Shown: one piece after another, positions 49,801 to 60,716 of the stretch
Position numbering within the stretch: the first letter of the stretch is position 1
Layout of the letters: every line of letters begins with the position of its first letter
Source of the DNA: Anaeramoeba flamelloides
Taxonomy: Eukaryota > Metamonada > Anaeramoebidae
Length of the DNA stretch: 64,000 nt
Assembly (NCBI GenBank): GCA_027625915.1
Contig: JANTQA010000019.1
Span: 749,001-813,000, forward strand
Reading direction: 5' to 3'
The notes under the pieces: model-generated
What the model was told of the DNA's origin: nothing
Seen by the model: the letters and a program-made list of their open reading frames with translations, nothing else
The model's database searches: none
Position numbers and translations under genes: made by a program

Positions 49801-50299
49801 TTATGGTGTAGTCAGGTAACAAAGAAATTTTAGTTTTTAAAATCAAATACAATCAACAAAGATAATTTTCTTCTTTTTCTAAAAAATAAAAAAAAAAAAA
49901 AAAAAAAAAATAACACAAGTGTGGTTGTAAATTTAAAAAGAAAAAAAGGCAAACAGTTTGTAATTTCCGATTTTGTTTTGTTGTTTGAATTTTGGATTTG
50001 CTCTTGGGAAATATGAACATAATGCAAATTATAAAATTGTCCTTTTGAATCCATGAAAAAGGGCTGAGAAAGTCCAGAATTTTTTTCTAATTTCGTAATT
50101 TCTATTTCTTCGAAAGGATCTAATATTGGCCCGCTGTATGGTGATCCTAAATTGTTAGAAGTAAAGCAAAAAAAAACACAAATTATATTAAATTTGGGAG
50201 AGATCCAAGAATAAACATTTCGAAAAATCAAAAAGCGTTACTAAAACCTTCGTGTTCCTTTGAACTTTGGTTTAGTCCAGTTTCTTTTGTAGATGACAT
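38630..50299 (-). CDS. Large conserved-looking protein of unknown function, 1364 aa, eight exons
   Basis: Exons: 50299-50248, 50146-49955, 49797-49553, 46945-46710, 45108-44565, 44325-44038, 43694-43281, 40753-38630. All introns are GT-AG and the phases agree; the two junctions around 49797-49955 and 46710-45108 are the least certain. I do not recognise the family. Residues ~110-160 hold FPVPQDFESFEDYEQATLDW and residues ~265-300 hold PEFYKTFSEYERACRRWALI: the same aromatic motif twice (F-x2-[FY]-x-E/D-YE-x-A-x3-W), each after a Pro-rich lead. An acidic, low-complexity piece lies between (TITETITETEIDESNE). The last ~700 residues look all-helical, as in ARM/HEAT-like scaffolds, with a Ser-rich insert (KSPRSSSKKK). 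The tail is strongly basic and could be a nuclear signal. A helical scaffold or small-GTPase regulator is a guess from texture only. Confidence 0.72.
40834..41386 (+). mobile_element. MITE family M2, copy 2
   Basis: Ends TAAACTCCAATTCAAAATTT and AATTTTGAATTTTAGTTTA are inverted repeats. It is collinear with 23608-24159. It lies in the last intron of the large minus-strand gene, about 80 bp from the last exon's acceptor. Confidence 0.8.
42535..42612. repeat. T-rich tandem repeat
   Basis: Short tandem units of TTTACATTTCTTTTTTT, about 17 bp each, repeated roughly three to four times within a long T tract. It lies in the last intron of the large gene. Confidence 0.7.
45447..45990 (-). mobile_element. 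MITE family M2, copy 3 (reverse)
   Basis: This is the reverse complement of the family, with ends TAAACAAAAATTCAAAATTT and AATTTTGAATTGGGGTTTA. It lies in intron 4 of the large minus-strand gene. Confidence 0.8.
47495..47655. repeat. Palindrome-rich repeat, copy 5
   Basis: It contains GCCGTTAGGTTTTTTTTA, then GCCGTTTGGTTTTCCAGAAT and AAAGAATTGAGTTAAATC with its inverted half, and closes with CTCTTAACGGCACTTAACAG. This is the shortest copy of the family; it lies in intron 3 of the large gene. Confidence 0.6.
48723..49073. mobile_element. Fold-back element, 351 bp
   Basis: Arms of about 65 bp: TATTAGTTTTTTTGATAAAT pairs with ATTTATCAAAAAAACTAATA, continuing through CATTAATGG and AGTGGGC. The loop has a G-rich patch (GGGGTGGCGGGGGTTG), unusual for this DNA. 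It abuts the family-E MITE at 49072. It lies in intron 3 of the large gene. Confidence 0.75.
49072..49241 (+). mobile_element. MITE family E, copy 5 (short, 170 bp)
   Basis: The ends TACTGGTATTTGAATTATAA and ATAATTCAAATATCAGTA pair through ATGGGAAA...TTTTCACTTC, giving about 40 bp of terminal inverted repeat with terminal TA. This is the cleanest copy of family E. Confidence 0.75.
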
Positions 50300-50699
50300 T
50301 TTTCTATTTTCTTGAGAACTTGAAATTTTTAAAAAAGGAAAAAAAAAGAAAAAATAAAAACTGAACGGATAAAAGTCAATTTATAAGAATTTTATTTGAC
50401 TCACTCAACGTCTAGTAAATATTCAGAATCTTTTTTCAATTTAATGGTGAAAAAAGAGCTTTATTAATTTCAAATTTCGAATTTTATTCAAATTTCCAGA
50501 CGAGGGAAAGAAATTGTTCGATTCAACTTTTACAAGAGTTTTGGGAAGTTTTTTTTCTGGTTTCGATCTGTAGTTTGGATCAACGAGTTGGGAAATAAAA
50601 AGAAGAAATGTGAATATTTTGATTGGTTAGAGATCATTAAGGTTTTTTACAATGTTTGCTTAAAGTTTCTATGAATTTCAACTTGAATTATTATAACAA

Positions 50700-53600
50700 A
50701 AATTAGTACATAGTGTTGTTGTATTCAATTTTTATTCAATGATCTTTTTGAATTGAACTCTTAGTCACCAAATGAATTAAAAATTATAAAATGAAAAAAA
50801 TTCTTCTAAAATTCAAGGATTAGTCAATATAAAAAAAAAATCTTCAAGTAAATTTAATAGCAAATTCTAAACAATTTTAACTCATCTTGAAATTGGTAAA
50901 CCAAGGAAAAAAACTGATAACCTAATACCAAACCTTCCTTTTAATGATTTTTTTTGCGAAAGGTATTATTGAGTTTTAAAAGTTTCTTCCATTTTTCTCA
51001 TTTTTGTAAAAGTTCAAAATCCAACATATTTCTGAATTATTTAAAAAAAAAATTATTTTCTTTGAAAGAAGATTAAAATCTTGTTATCTATGAACGAACT
51101 ATGTAAAAATATAATCTGAAAATGATACCACTCGTTCTGGATTGACTCAGTATAAAAAATCTACTTAATTTTAAAAACATTACAATAATTTTTTTAAACT
51201 TCTAAAAAATATTATTTTTTATTCAAAGAACATGTTCACTTCAATTTTTTTTATTGTTGAACAAAAAAAATACAAGAAAAAGAACCAAACAATCAAATTA
51301 AAAAATTCTCCCGAAACACTTTTTTTAAAACCTGAAAAATTCAAATTATAACCTAAAGAAGTACTTTTCTATTTTGATTATTTATAGTCAATGATTAATA
51401 ACCCAGTCTTAATTTTTTCAGTGAGTTATTAACACCACAAAGGCTAAATATAAAAATTGACTTTACAATTATTTCAAAATTTTTTTCAGATTTTCAAACA
51501 AATAAAACAAATTCAAATAATTCTAATAAAAAAAAAATAATAGAAATTATCAAATACCTGGAGCTAATAATAACAGTTTCTTGTTTGTAATCTTAATATT
51601 TGAAAAAGAGTATCACCTAGTCTATTAAATCTCAAGAAATTTAATAACTATTTGTGAATAAAATTATTAATCATTTTTTTTTTTTTAATCTTCAAGGATT
51701 CAATATTTGATTTATTTTTATTGTATTTTTAAAATAAGGTCAAAGTTTCAAGGTTAAAAGTAAAAACCCTCAGAAATTACCCAAAGTATGATTTCTTCAA
51801 AATAAAAAACTTTGGTAAATTTCTCTTTTTCGTTTTAATTAAAAAAATGTTAACAAAAAATGATAGGATTTGTTATTATTGAAAATTTCAATGAGAAAAA
51901 TAAAGTCTTTTAAAAATCTAAACTGATTACTCTAATTGAAAAACGAGTTTGCATATCAAGTTTATTCACCTCTTTGTGGAAATAAACATTCCATTACCTT
52001 TGAGTCAACAAAAGAGTTAATATTCACTTAAATATGAAGATTAAAGATCAACGGACAAAAGAAATGTATTTAAAATTCAAAAAAAAAAAAAAATAAAAAA
52101 TATTTATGTTTAAAATATCATTTACAATGACAATGATAAAAATTGATGACAATTCTGAATTCGAATTAAGAGATGAGTAAACTAAAAAAAAAATCTTTTA
52201 AAAGAAAATTAATAGCAAATTCAAAAAAACATTTATCACATTTTGAAATTGAAAAATGAAGTAAAAATATGATTCCCACAAAACCAAACTTACTTTCATA
52301 CTATTTTCAGAATTAAATTATTGTTTTTAAAAATTTAATACATTTTTCAAATCTTTAAGAAAATACCAAAATTCAACATATTCTCCGATTTATTTAGTAT
52401 GAAATTATTTTCCTTAAAGATAGAAAGAAATCTTATTATCTGCCCAGGAAGTGTACAAAAATACACTGAAGGGAGTAAGTACATTTTTCAAATTTCGAGT
52501 GCCATCATTTATGTGAAACTGAATTCCTCAAATCATTTCTTTAACTAAATATATGATTTTTTAATAAATACAAGAGTTGGAATATATCCATACTATAATA
52601 TATTTTCTATACCAACTAAAAAATGGTAATTCAAAAAAATCAAAAAAATTCATCAAGAAAAAATGTATACAAATCATTTATTTCTTGATCTTATCTATAC
52701 CATTTGATGTAATTACCCCTTCGTAATTTTTTTTACTATTTAATTCGTCATAGAAATACTTTTCTTTGTACAATTTTTGAGAAACAAATTACTTTTTTTA
52801 TTTCTAAAGAATTTCCAAAATGAATTTTAAAAAATCCTATTTTTTATTTAATTCATCTAATTCTTGATCGGGGTCAGAAAATAGGATATTCATAAATTCA
52901 TAGTGAGAAATGATGTTTTATAGTACCAATTTATTTGATTTTTTAATTAATTATTTTCCATTAAAATCGGAATGAAAAATATTTCTGAATTCATGATTAA
53001 AATTTTTTTCTAAAATTTTTCTTTTATTTTGGGTTGAATCTTTTGTAACTGTTTTTTGATCCCAAGAATTCAACACCCTTTATTTTAATTTTTGAAATAG
53101 TATTCTTTATTTTGGTTATGTTTGATATAAAATATATGAAAAAAAAAAATATGAAACAAATTTGTTAAAAAATACTTTGAAAAATAATAAAAAATAATAA
53201 TGGGGCAAGAAATACAAGATTATTAATTGTTTGGATTCAATACAAATTACGAAGAAATTGAAAAAAAACATTTGAAAAGGGCCTTCAATTTTTCCCCTTT
53301 TCTTTTTTTGATTTCCACTAATTTATCTGGAAAGGTGATCTTTCGTGTTTGGTCTTTCTAAAAGAAAACATTTGTTTCAAATACACAACTTTTCGGGTCA
53401 TTTTTTTTTTTGGTTTACTCTTAGATTAATTCTAAGCATTACTATAAACATATTTCTAGATCCAAAACTTAATTTAATAAAACCAAAAATTGAATCAAAA
53501 AAAAATGTTCAAAAAATCGAAAAATGAAAGATTCAACTCTGAATTACTTCAGGTTCTTTTCATTATCGAAATAGAGCAGCGAATGATGTTTTGGCTTCAA

Positions 53601-54460
53601 AGTTTCAATATCAAATTGACACTTAAAAAATCTTTTTCAGAAATGCTAATATAATTTAAATTTTATAAAATGGTAAAATGTACTTACTTGCTTAAAAAAT
53701 AAAAATGAGTATGTTTTGAATAATGCCAAGTTTAAAAAATCTACTAAATTTGGAAAAAAAATATTTTAATTATGTTAAACAAGATAAATTTTATTTTCTT
53801 TAATAAACCAAGATTTCAATAAATTTTTTTTTTTTTTTGTAACAAAAAAATATATGTATAAAAACCAACCCATTGAATTAAAAATTCTCCCAAAATACTT
53901 TTTGAAAATCTTATAAATTCCAACTTTAATATCAAAATAAATACTTTTAAATTTGATTATTTACTACCTAAACTCAATAATCCCAATCATAATTCCCTAA
54001 CAATTTAGTAAAAACACCATATACTAAAAATAACAATAGACTTTATTATTATTTCTCATTTTTTATAGTCTTAAATTAATTTTGCTAATCATAATAAATA
54101 ATTATATGATAAAAAAAAGTATATATAATCAATATTAATTTAGTTAAAATATAATATTCGATTCTTATCTCCTTGAAATTTGAAAAACGATATTAAATAA
54201 TCTTTTAAATTTCAAGATATTTAATAAATTTTTCGAAATAAAAAAAATAATCTTCTTTTCAGAGATCTTCAAGAGATTCATTATTTAATTTATTTTTATT
54301 GTATTTCTAAAATAAGATTAAATATTAAATTTTATTATTTGTATAAACTTTGAGGGATTACAAAAAGTGAGATTTCTCTTCATAAAAAAGTTGTTTTTAC
54401 AAATTTTTCTTGTTCTATTTTAGATCATAAAAATTCAAACAAAATGGATCAAGATCTTTT
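50700..54460 (-). repeat. Repeat R1, minus-strand copies A and B
   Basis: Copy B (about 50700-51740) and copy A (about 52050-52470 plus 53696-54460) run head to tail on the minus strand and match the plus copy at 25480-27995. Copy A is split by the TTAA element R2. There is no convincing gene in the 50.3-56.2 kb spacer apart from these repeats. Confidence 0.6.
52471..53691 (-). mobile_element. TTAA-type element R2, minus copy, inserted in R1
   Basis: Ends: GGGAGTAAGTACATTTTTC at the plus-strand left end and AAAATGTACTTACTTGC then TTAA (53692-53695) at the right. The left flank has TGAA where TTAA is expected, presumably mutated. It is collinear with 29586-30803. The plus copy of R1 shows the unoccupied site (TTATTTTTAAACCATA near 27110). 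Confidence 0.7.
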
Positions 54461-54983
54461 GACTCAAAATTTAATTCTGAAAAATTGATTAAAAAATGAT
54501 AACTCATTTCTCTCAATTTGATAAAAAATTTACTTATCTAGTTTAATCTTATCTTTGTGTAAAGAATTACTCTATTGCATTTGTGAAAAAAATTAATAAG
54601 ATTTGCCTATCACCAAAGATCTAGTTTAAAAATTAAAGTATTGAGTTCAAAAATCTTCTTGAACTATCAAGATAAAATTGAAATCACCAAAATTTACATG
54701 TCGACGCTATGCTTCTTATAGGTATTAGACCCCATTTGTTTTTTTTTATTATCTTCTCAAAAAAAATGTAATTTTGTTCACTTTTACTATTATGAACAAT
54801 AAAATACTGAATATTTGACAAAAAAAAATACCACTAATATTTAATGTCCTATTTTTTTTATCACAATAGTTTGAGAAAAAAATTATTTATTAAAATAGTA
54901 TATACTAATTTTATGCAACTTTAAAATAAAAAAGTAAATTTCTCAAATTAAAATTCACATACACACACAACTATAAATACATA

Positions 54984-55205
54984 TACTATTTATTGAATAA
55001 TAAAATGATCAAAATTTTCATTCAGCTTTCCAAAATTATATTTTATAAATGATCAAACAATTCAAATTTTTTATTGTGGAGAGAGAATTCAATTATTATT
55101 ATCCCTTGTTAGAATTGGTAGCTTTGAGGATTGTTCAAATTCTTGTGTGGTTTTTTCGGATAGCTAAATGAAAATTATGATCTTTTGATTTTGCAATTAA
55201 CAGTA
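54984..55205 (+). mobile_element. MITE family M1, copy 4
   Basis: Ends TACTATTTATTGAATAATA and TTTTGCAATTAACAGTA. The inner arms TCAAAATTTTCATTCAGC and GCTAAATGAAAATTATGA pair. A further half-related arm is visible near 55690-55733. Confidence 0.75.
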
Positions 55206-56250
55206 TGATTGAGAGATAAAAATATTATATTATCAAAATATTATTTCAAAATTAGATTTTCTTTGTCTTTTTCATTATCGGGTTGTTTAATTTTTTAGAT
55301 TTGGTATTTTTTTTTATTTCTTTTTGTGTAAATTGTGAAAATTTTTTGGATTTGTAATATTTAATTAATATCCTAATTAGAACAGTTAATGGTTATTTTA
55401 TAATTTATATTTTTGTCTGTAAAATGGGAGTTAATTATTAAAATTTTTATAAATATTTCACTTGATCAGAAGAATGGAATTTATTGGTGGTTTTAAAATT
55501 TCATAACTTTAATGTTTGACAATTTCAGTGAAATAAATGGAAAAAATTTTTTTATTTGTCTTTTCAAAAAAAATATGTTCAAAATCAATATTATTGAAAA
55601 AAGTCTCGATTCGAATTGGAAATTAAGAGTATAATAGATTTCAAGAATTTTAATATAAAGGTAGAATCTAAAGTAGAAATAAATTTTGGGAAAACCTGAT
55701 GAAAATTTTGTACTTTTTGCTTTACAACAAAGAGTAATTTCAAATGTGAGTGTTAGAGAATAATATGTTGTTCAACTTAGAGTAAATGTGGTGAAAAAGC
55801 GAAAAAACAAATATAATAAAAGTTCCAATTTTCAAAAACAAAAAAAATAAATTCAGATCGAAATATTAATACAAAAAGTGAATTTGGAATATTTCCAAAA
55901 AAGTGTGGCTTGTGGACACCCGCAACATTCAAGGACTTTCTTCCAAATTTTTTAAAGATAAATAATCTAAAAAATAGTCTGCAAATATTTCTAAAAAAAA
56001 AAGGTAAAAACTGAAAATAAGTTCTCATTAGAAACATTTAAAATCAATCCGACAAAACTAGGACATGAACAAACTTAATTCTAAATTTCAAAGAACATTT
56101 AAACAAGAACAATTCATGTTTTCAATTTACAAAAACAATGTAAAAAAACATTTTCTTCAAGATCTATTTTTTATTAATATTACTTTTTTTTTGCAATTCT
56201 TTTAAAAACTTTTTTAAAACAAATTCCGTTTAACAAATCAAAATACTTAA

Positions 56251-59200
56251 ATGTCTGAATCTACTGACTTAGAAACGTGTACAAGAAGAGTTTCTCAAAT
56301 ATATATTGGTCCCTTCGTTCTTATCATGTTTTTCACTCTCTATCTTTTCCAATTGGCAATTAAACGAATCAAAAGAAAGTCCAAGCTTGGCTTATTTGAT
56401 ATTGTTACAATCTTATTTTTTCTTGGTGTTTTATTAAGGTTCCTATACCATTTGGTGAGACTCATCACACAAGAGGAATACAAAACAATTTTTTTGGCAT
56501 ATTTGTCGGGAACTGTGATGATCATGTGTGTATGCTATTTAACTTATTTTTCAATCACAATGTCAAATTATGTTTGGATCAATTTGAAAGATTTTACAGG
56601 AGACAAATCAAGCTGGGCACTCTCTCAAAGAACTTTCAAAATAATTTTTTTTTGTTTTAATATCGGATTTTTCGCTGTTTGTTTGTGGGTTGGAATCCAA
56701 TTAACTTCTGGGTTGAGCAATGAAGAAAAAATTAATCAGGTTGAGCAACAGGGTATTATTGCGAACGCTATTATGGTAAATTTCTTTTTTTTTTGATTTT
56801 TTTAACTGGTTTTTTAATTTGATCTTCTTTTAAATTAAGAAAATAAAAACAAAAATTCGAACCATTTACAAAATAATCATTGAAAGTATCCTCAGAAAAA
56901 TCCCTTCATACTGTTATTTTGCCCCGATAACAATGTAAAAAAGTTTTTTACATCTATGATTTGCCCAAAAAATGGAAAAAAATTTCAGTTTACTTTTACT
57001 TTCACTTTTTCAAATAGAAATTAGAATTTCCAATTTACTTCTTTGGCAAACTTTCTTTCAGAAACAAAAAAAAAGTAAAAATCAAAAGAAAATTTTTTTC
57101 ATTTATTACGCAAAGTCGTCAGTAATTTTGATCCAAATAGCAACAAACAAACACCCCACTTTTCAAAAATTATCAGGTTTTTTGAGAAAAAATTTTTTAT
57201 TTTCTTTTTTCGATTATTTTTTTTTTTGAAATAATAAAACAACTTTTTTTTGTTTAATTAAAATTTCTATTACAATACTTTTCTACTAATGGGTACCCAT
57301 TTTGAAATGAAAACACACCTTTTATTTTGAAAAGTTTTTTTATATAATTGTTATTAATAAAAGAAGAATGAAAAAAAGATTCTAATGATTAAGGGAGAAT
57401 AACTTGTTTTTTAGTTCTTCAAAATTTGTTCCTAAACATGGTATTGATTCAAAGAGTGGTTTAATGGTTTGTTAAAAAATGTAATTTTTTTTCCCTTTTC
57501 TCTGGAATCATAATTGAACATTTCAAGATTAATGGCTTGGTCGGTTTTAAATATTAAATTTGTTTGTTTGAGTTGTTACTGTTTTCAAAATAAAAGGTAC
57601 AGTATGTTCAATAACCCGTGTCGGCGTTTTAATATGTGTTTTTGAAAATTATTTGTGTTGTTTTTTGAAATAACTGTTGGTTTTTTTTTTTTAATCGTTT
57701 TTTTTTTTTTTCAATAACTGTGGTTTTCTGTTTTTATTTTGTGTTCAACAAAAAAAAATACAGTTCAGTTTAACTCTAATTTCAAATCAAACAATATGTT
57801 AAATAGATCATATTCTCAAGTGTTTTTCTACAACCTTCGGGGCCAATCTCCTGATAAAAGAGATCTAATTCAACCAAATTTTTACAAAACAACACCAAAA
57901 TCCACAATCAACCAAATCTTTCAATTTGAATAAATACAAAAAAAATCAATAAAAAGGATAAAACAAGTTCCTTAAAAACTTTTTTGCTTGTACCCCCGCA
58001 TATTAACAAAATGAGATATCAATTTTTCAAAAGTTTTTTTAAAAAAGATAGGAACCAAAAATTTCAATTCATTTTCTTTTTAACTTTCGCCCATCGTCTT
58101 AAAATCATATCTTGTATTTGGTTTAATTATTTACTTGTTTTTTTTTGCTTATATTGGAGGAGATAAGAATCCAAAATGAAAGAATATTTCAAATTGAATC
58201 AAAAGTTAATTAACCCATATTTTATTTGATCTAAAATTCTACAAGAACATACCCAATGACCAAATTATTTATAAATCAATTCATTTTCAACAAGTTTAAT
58301 AATGAGAGGAAATTAAATCTCTTATAAGATCAATTTTCAGATATTATAATAAGATCTTTCAATTTTTCAATCACTATTGCAGAAATAATATTTTAGAAAA
58401 CTTTGAATAAAAATTTCAATTATGGCTTTGAGAATGACAGTAATATTGTAAAGATATACCTCCTTTTTAAAAATAAACACACTTTTGAAAACTTTTAATT
58501 TTTGACCACAGATAAAAAACGAAAACAACTGAAAAAAGTTGGAAAACAACAGTTAAAAACACGTTTTTCAAAAAACCACAGTTAAAGTTTAAAAAACGAC
58601 AATTATTTAAGTTGACACGGGTTATTTAACATACTGTATAGAAAACTTTAATCTGTGTTTAAATATACTATTTTTTTTTTTTTTTACTCAAGAAGATTTA
58701 TACATCAACCTATCAAAGACAACCAACAAACTACTATTTGTTCCAAAACAAATTGAACAAAATGTTCATTCAACTTTCCTACAAAAGATTTTATAAATCA
58801 TGTAACATTTCAAAATTTTGATTATCTTTAAAGAATTTTTAATTATTAATTTCCTTCTTTTAGAATTGTGAACTTTGGGGATTTATAATAATCTTGGGAT
58901 GTAATTATTTTGGAAAGTAGAATAAAAATTTTGATCTTTTTATTTTGAAATTAACAGTAAAAAGTAAGTCTTTCTTTTTTTAAAGAAGAACTATGGACCA
59001 AATGACCAAAGAAACCGACAATAATTAATAAAGAAATAGGATAAGATTTCTAAAAAGTTCTATTATCAAAAAAGTAATTCCTAAAAATGAAAGTTCAAAA
59101 TTTTAAATTTAGCTCTTTAAATTAGAGTGGATTTTTAATATAAAATTTTTAACAACAAAAAAATTAAAAATACTCAAGAAAATTATGGTACATTTTGAAA

Positions 59201-60716
59201 AATTTGAACAAATTGCGTTCCTAATTTAAAATTTACTTCAAATAAAGTAATTTGCTTTCAAAATTGATTTGAACTTAGGTATATTATTCAGTAGTCGATT
59301 GGATGTTGTCTTGGAACAAGAAGAAAAAAAAGTTTGGATTGCATTTTGAAATTTGGATTATATTCGTTTTGTATACATTTTTTTGATCATTATAAATGAT
59401 AATTCTTCCCCCCCTTTTACTCAATTGCCAAAAAAAAAAATATTTTTTTAAAAGCAACAAATAAAATTAAAGACCAAAATAAAAATTTCAATCTGATGTG
59501 TACTCCTTACAATATTATTTTAAATTTAGATTATTCTCGGTTTATTTTATTAAATCATTTCTATTGATTTATTGATTATTGAATCTAGATATGCAACCAT
59601 TAATCTTTGGTAATTCTAAAATATTGACAAAATTATAAACAGTATTTGAACATTAAGTTGATTTTTTTTTTTTTTCAATTCTAATAAAATTTAATAGTTT
59701 TTTATTCTAATCCAAAAAAAAATATTTTTTAAAAAAATGAAATATGTAGAAAGTTGATTTTTCAATTGTTGTTATCTTGTTTTCAGTATTTCTAAGCGTT
59801 TTAATCGAAAAAAAATCAAATTTGAAAAAATGTAAAATTTGATGATCTGTGAAATGTTGTCTTGTTTTTCTTTTCGTTCGTTCATTCTATATTTTTAGTA
59901 TATATTAAAATTTAAATTATTTTATTCTCATAAAAATTATCTATCAAAATCTTATAAATTTGGTATTAAAAATTAATTCAATATTTATTCATTATTTTTT
60001 CATTTTGTTATTTTTTTTTTAGATTTTAAAACAATAAACAAAAAAAATCAAAAGATTATTTAATTATTAATATGAATTAAAAAAAAAATCAACTTTTATA
60101 ATTATATAGAACCTTTTATTTATCAAAAAAGTGAAATAATAGTAGAAAATGAAAGAAAAAAAAAAAAAATTCCTTTTTATTTTAATGTTGTTGTTTAAAA
60201 CTCTAAAAATTTGATAATTAACTTTATATACCCACTTACCCACTTACCCTTCTATCAATATATCTTTATTCTTACTTAACAATACCTAAATACCTAATCA
60301 CCCAATTATCCACACAAAAATATATTTATACAATTAACAATTTGGCATTATTATAGATTTTAGCTGGAATATTTTGGAGTTCAATTGGGATCCATTATTA
60401 TCGAAAATTTTCAAAAATACTTAAAGATTTAAATAACAAAACAGAAAATATATTCACAATGATGAAAATTTCCAAAATCTTCCAATATAGTTCAATGCTC
60501 CTGATTGTTTTTCTTGTTATATCTATAATTTGTGCCGCTTTAGGAGTAATATTGGATAGTGATGGGTTACGATGCGCACAATTTTTTGGAGTTGAAAGTT
60601 CCCTCCTCTTAATTATTTTTTATGGATATCTTCTTTATTTGACATACAAAACCGAAAATCAAGGAAAAAAAGAAGAAAAGGAAAAAGAAAAAGAAAAAGA
60701 TATAGAATTAAAATAA
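56251..60716 (+). CDS. Seven-helix membrane protein, THH1/TOM1/TOM3-like
   Basis: Exon 1 is 56251-56775 and exon 2 is 60357-60716 (TAA); the GT-AG intron of 3.58 kb is in phase 0; 294 aa. Seven hydrophobic segments are visible at roughly residues 18-38, 48-68, 78-100, 128-150, 166-190, 214-240 and 250-275. The short polar N-terminus presumably faces outside or the lumen. The C-terminus is a charged tail of KE repeats. The segment order, the loop NYVWINLKDF after helix 3 and the pairing of helices fit the THH1/TOM1/TOM3 (tobamovirus-multiplication) superfamily of GPCR-like proteins; I recall this family as abundant in Anaeramoeba. The ligand is unknown. Exon 2 was accepted because phase 0 joins helix 5 cleanly (ANAIM-ILAGIFW). 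Confidence 0.8.
57600..58636. mobile_element. Tc1/mariner-type element, 1.04 kb, TA duplication
   Basis: TA (57598-57599) precedes CAGTATGTTCAATAACCCG, and CGGGTTATTTAACATACTG precedes TA (58637-58638). The ends resemble pogo/Tigger-type terminal repeats. A second inner pairing joins the region near 57660-57700 with 58550-58590. A short open stretch at 57739-57933 (QSPDKRDLIQPNFYKTTPK) could be transposase residue, but no DDE motif is visible. It lies in the intron of the seven-helix gene. Confidence 0.75.
58732..58959 (+). mobile_element. MITE family M1, copy 5
   Basis: Ends TACTATTTGTTCCAAAACA and TTTTGAAATTAACAGTA, with the family interior (AATTATTAATTTCCTTC, GAATTGTGAACTTTGGGGA). It lies in the intron of the seven-helix gene, 94 bp beyond the Tc1/mariner-type element. 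Confidence 0.75.
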
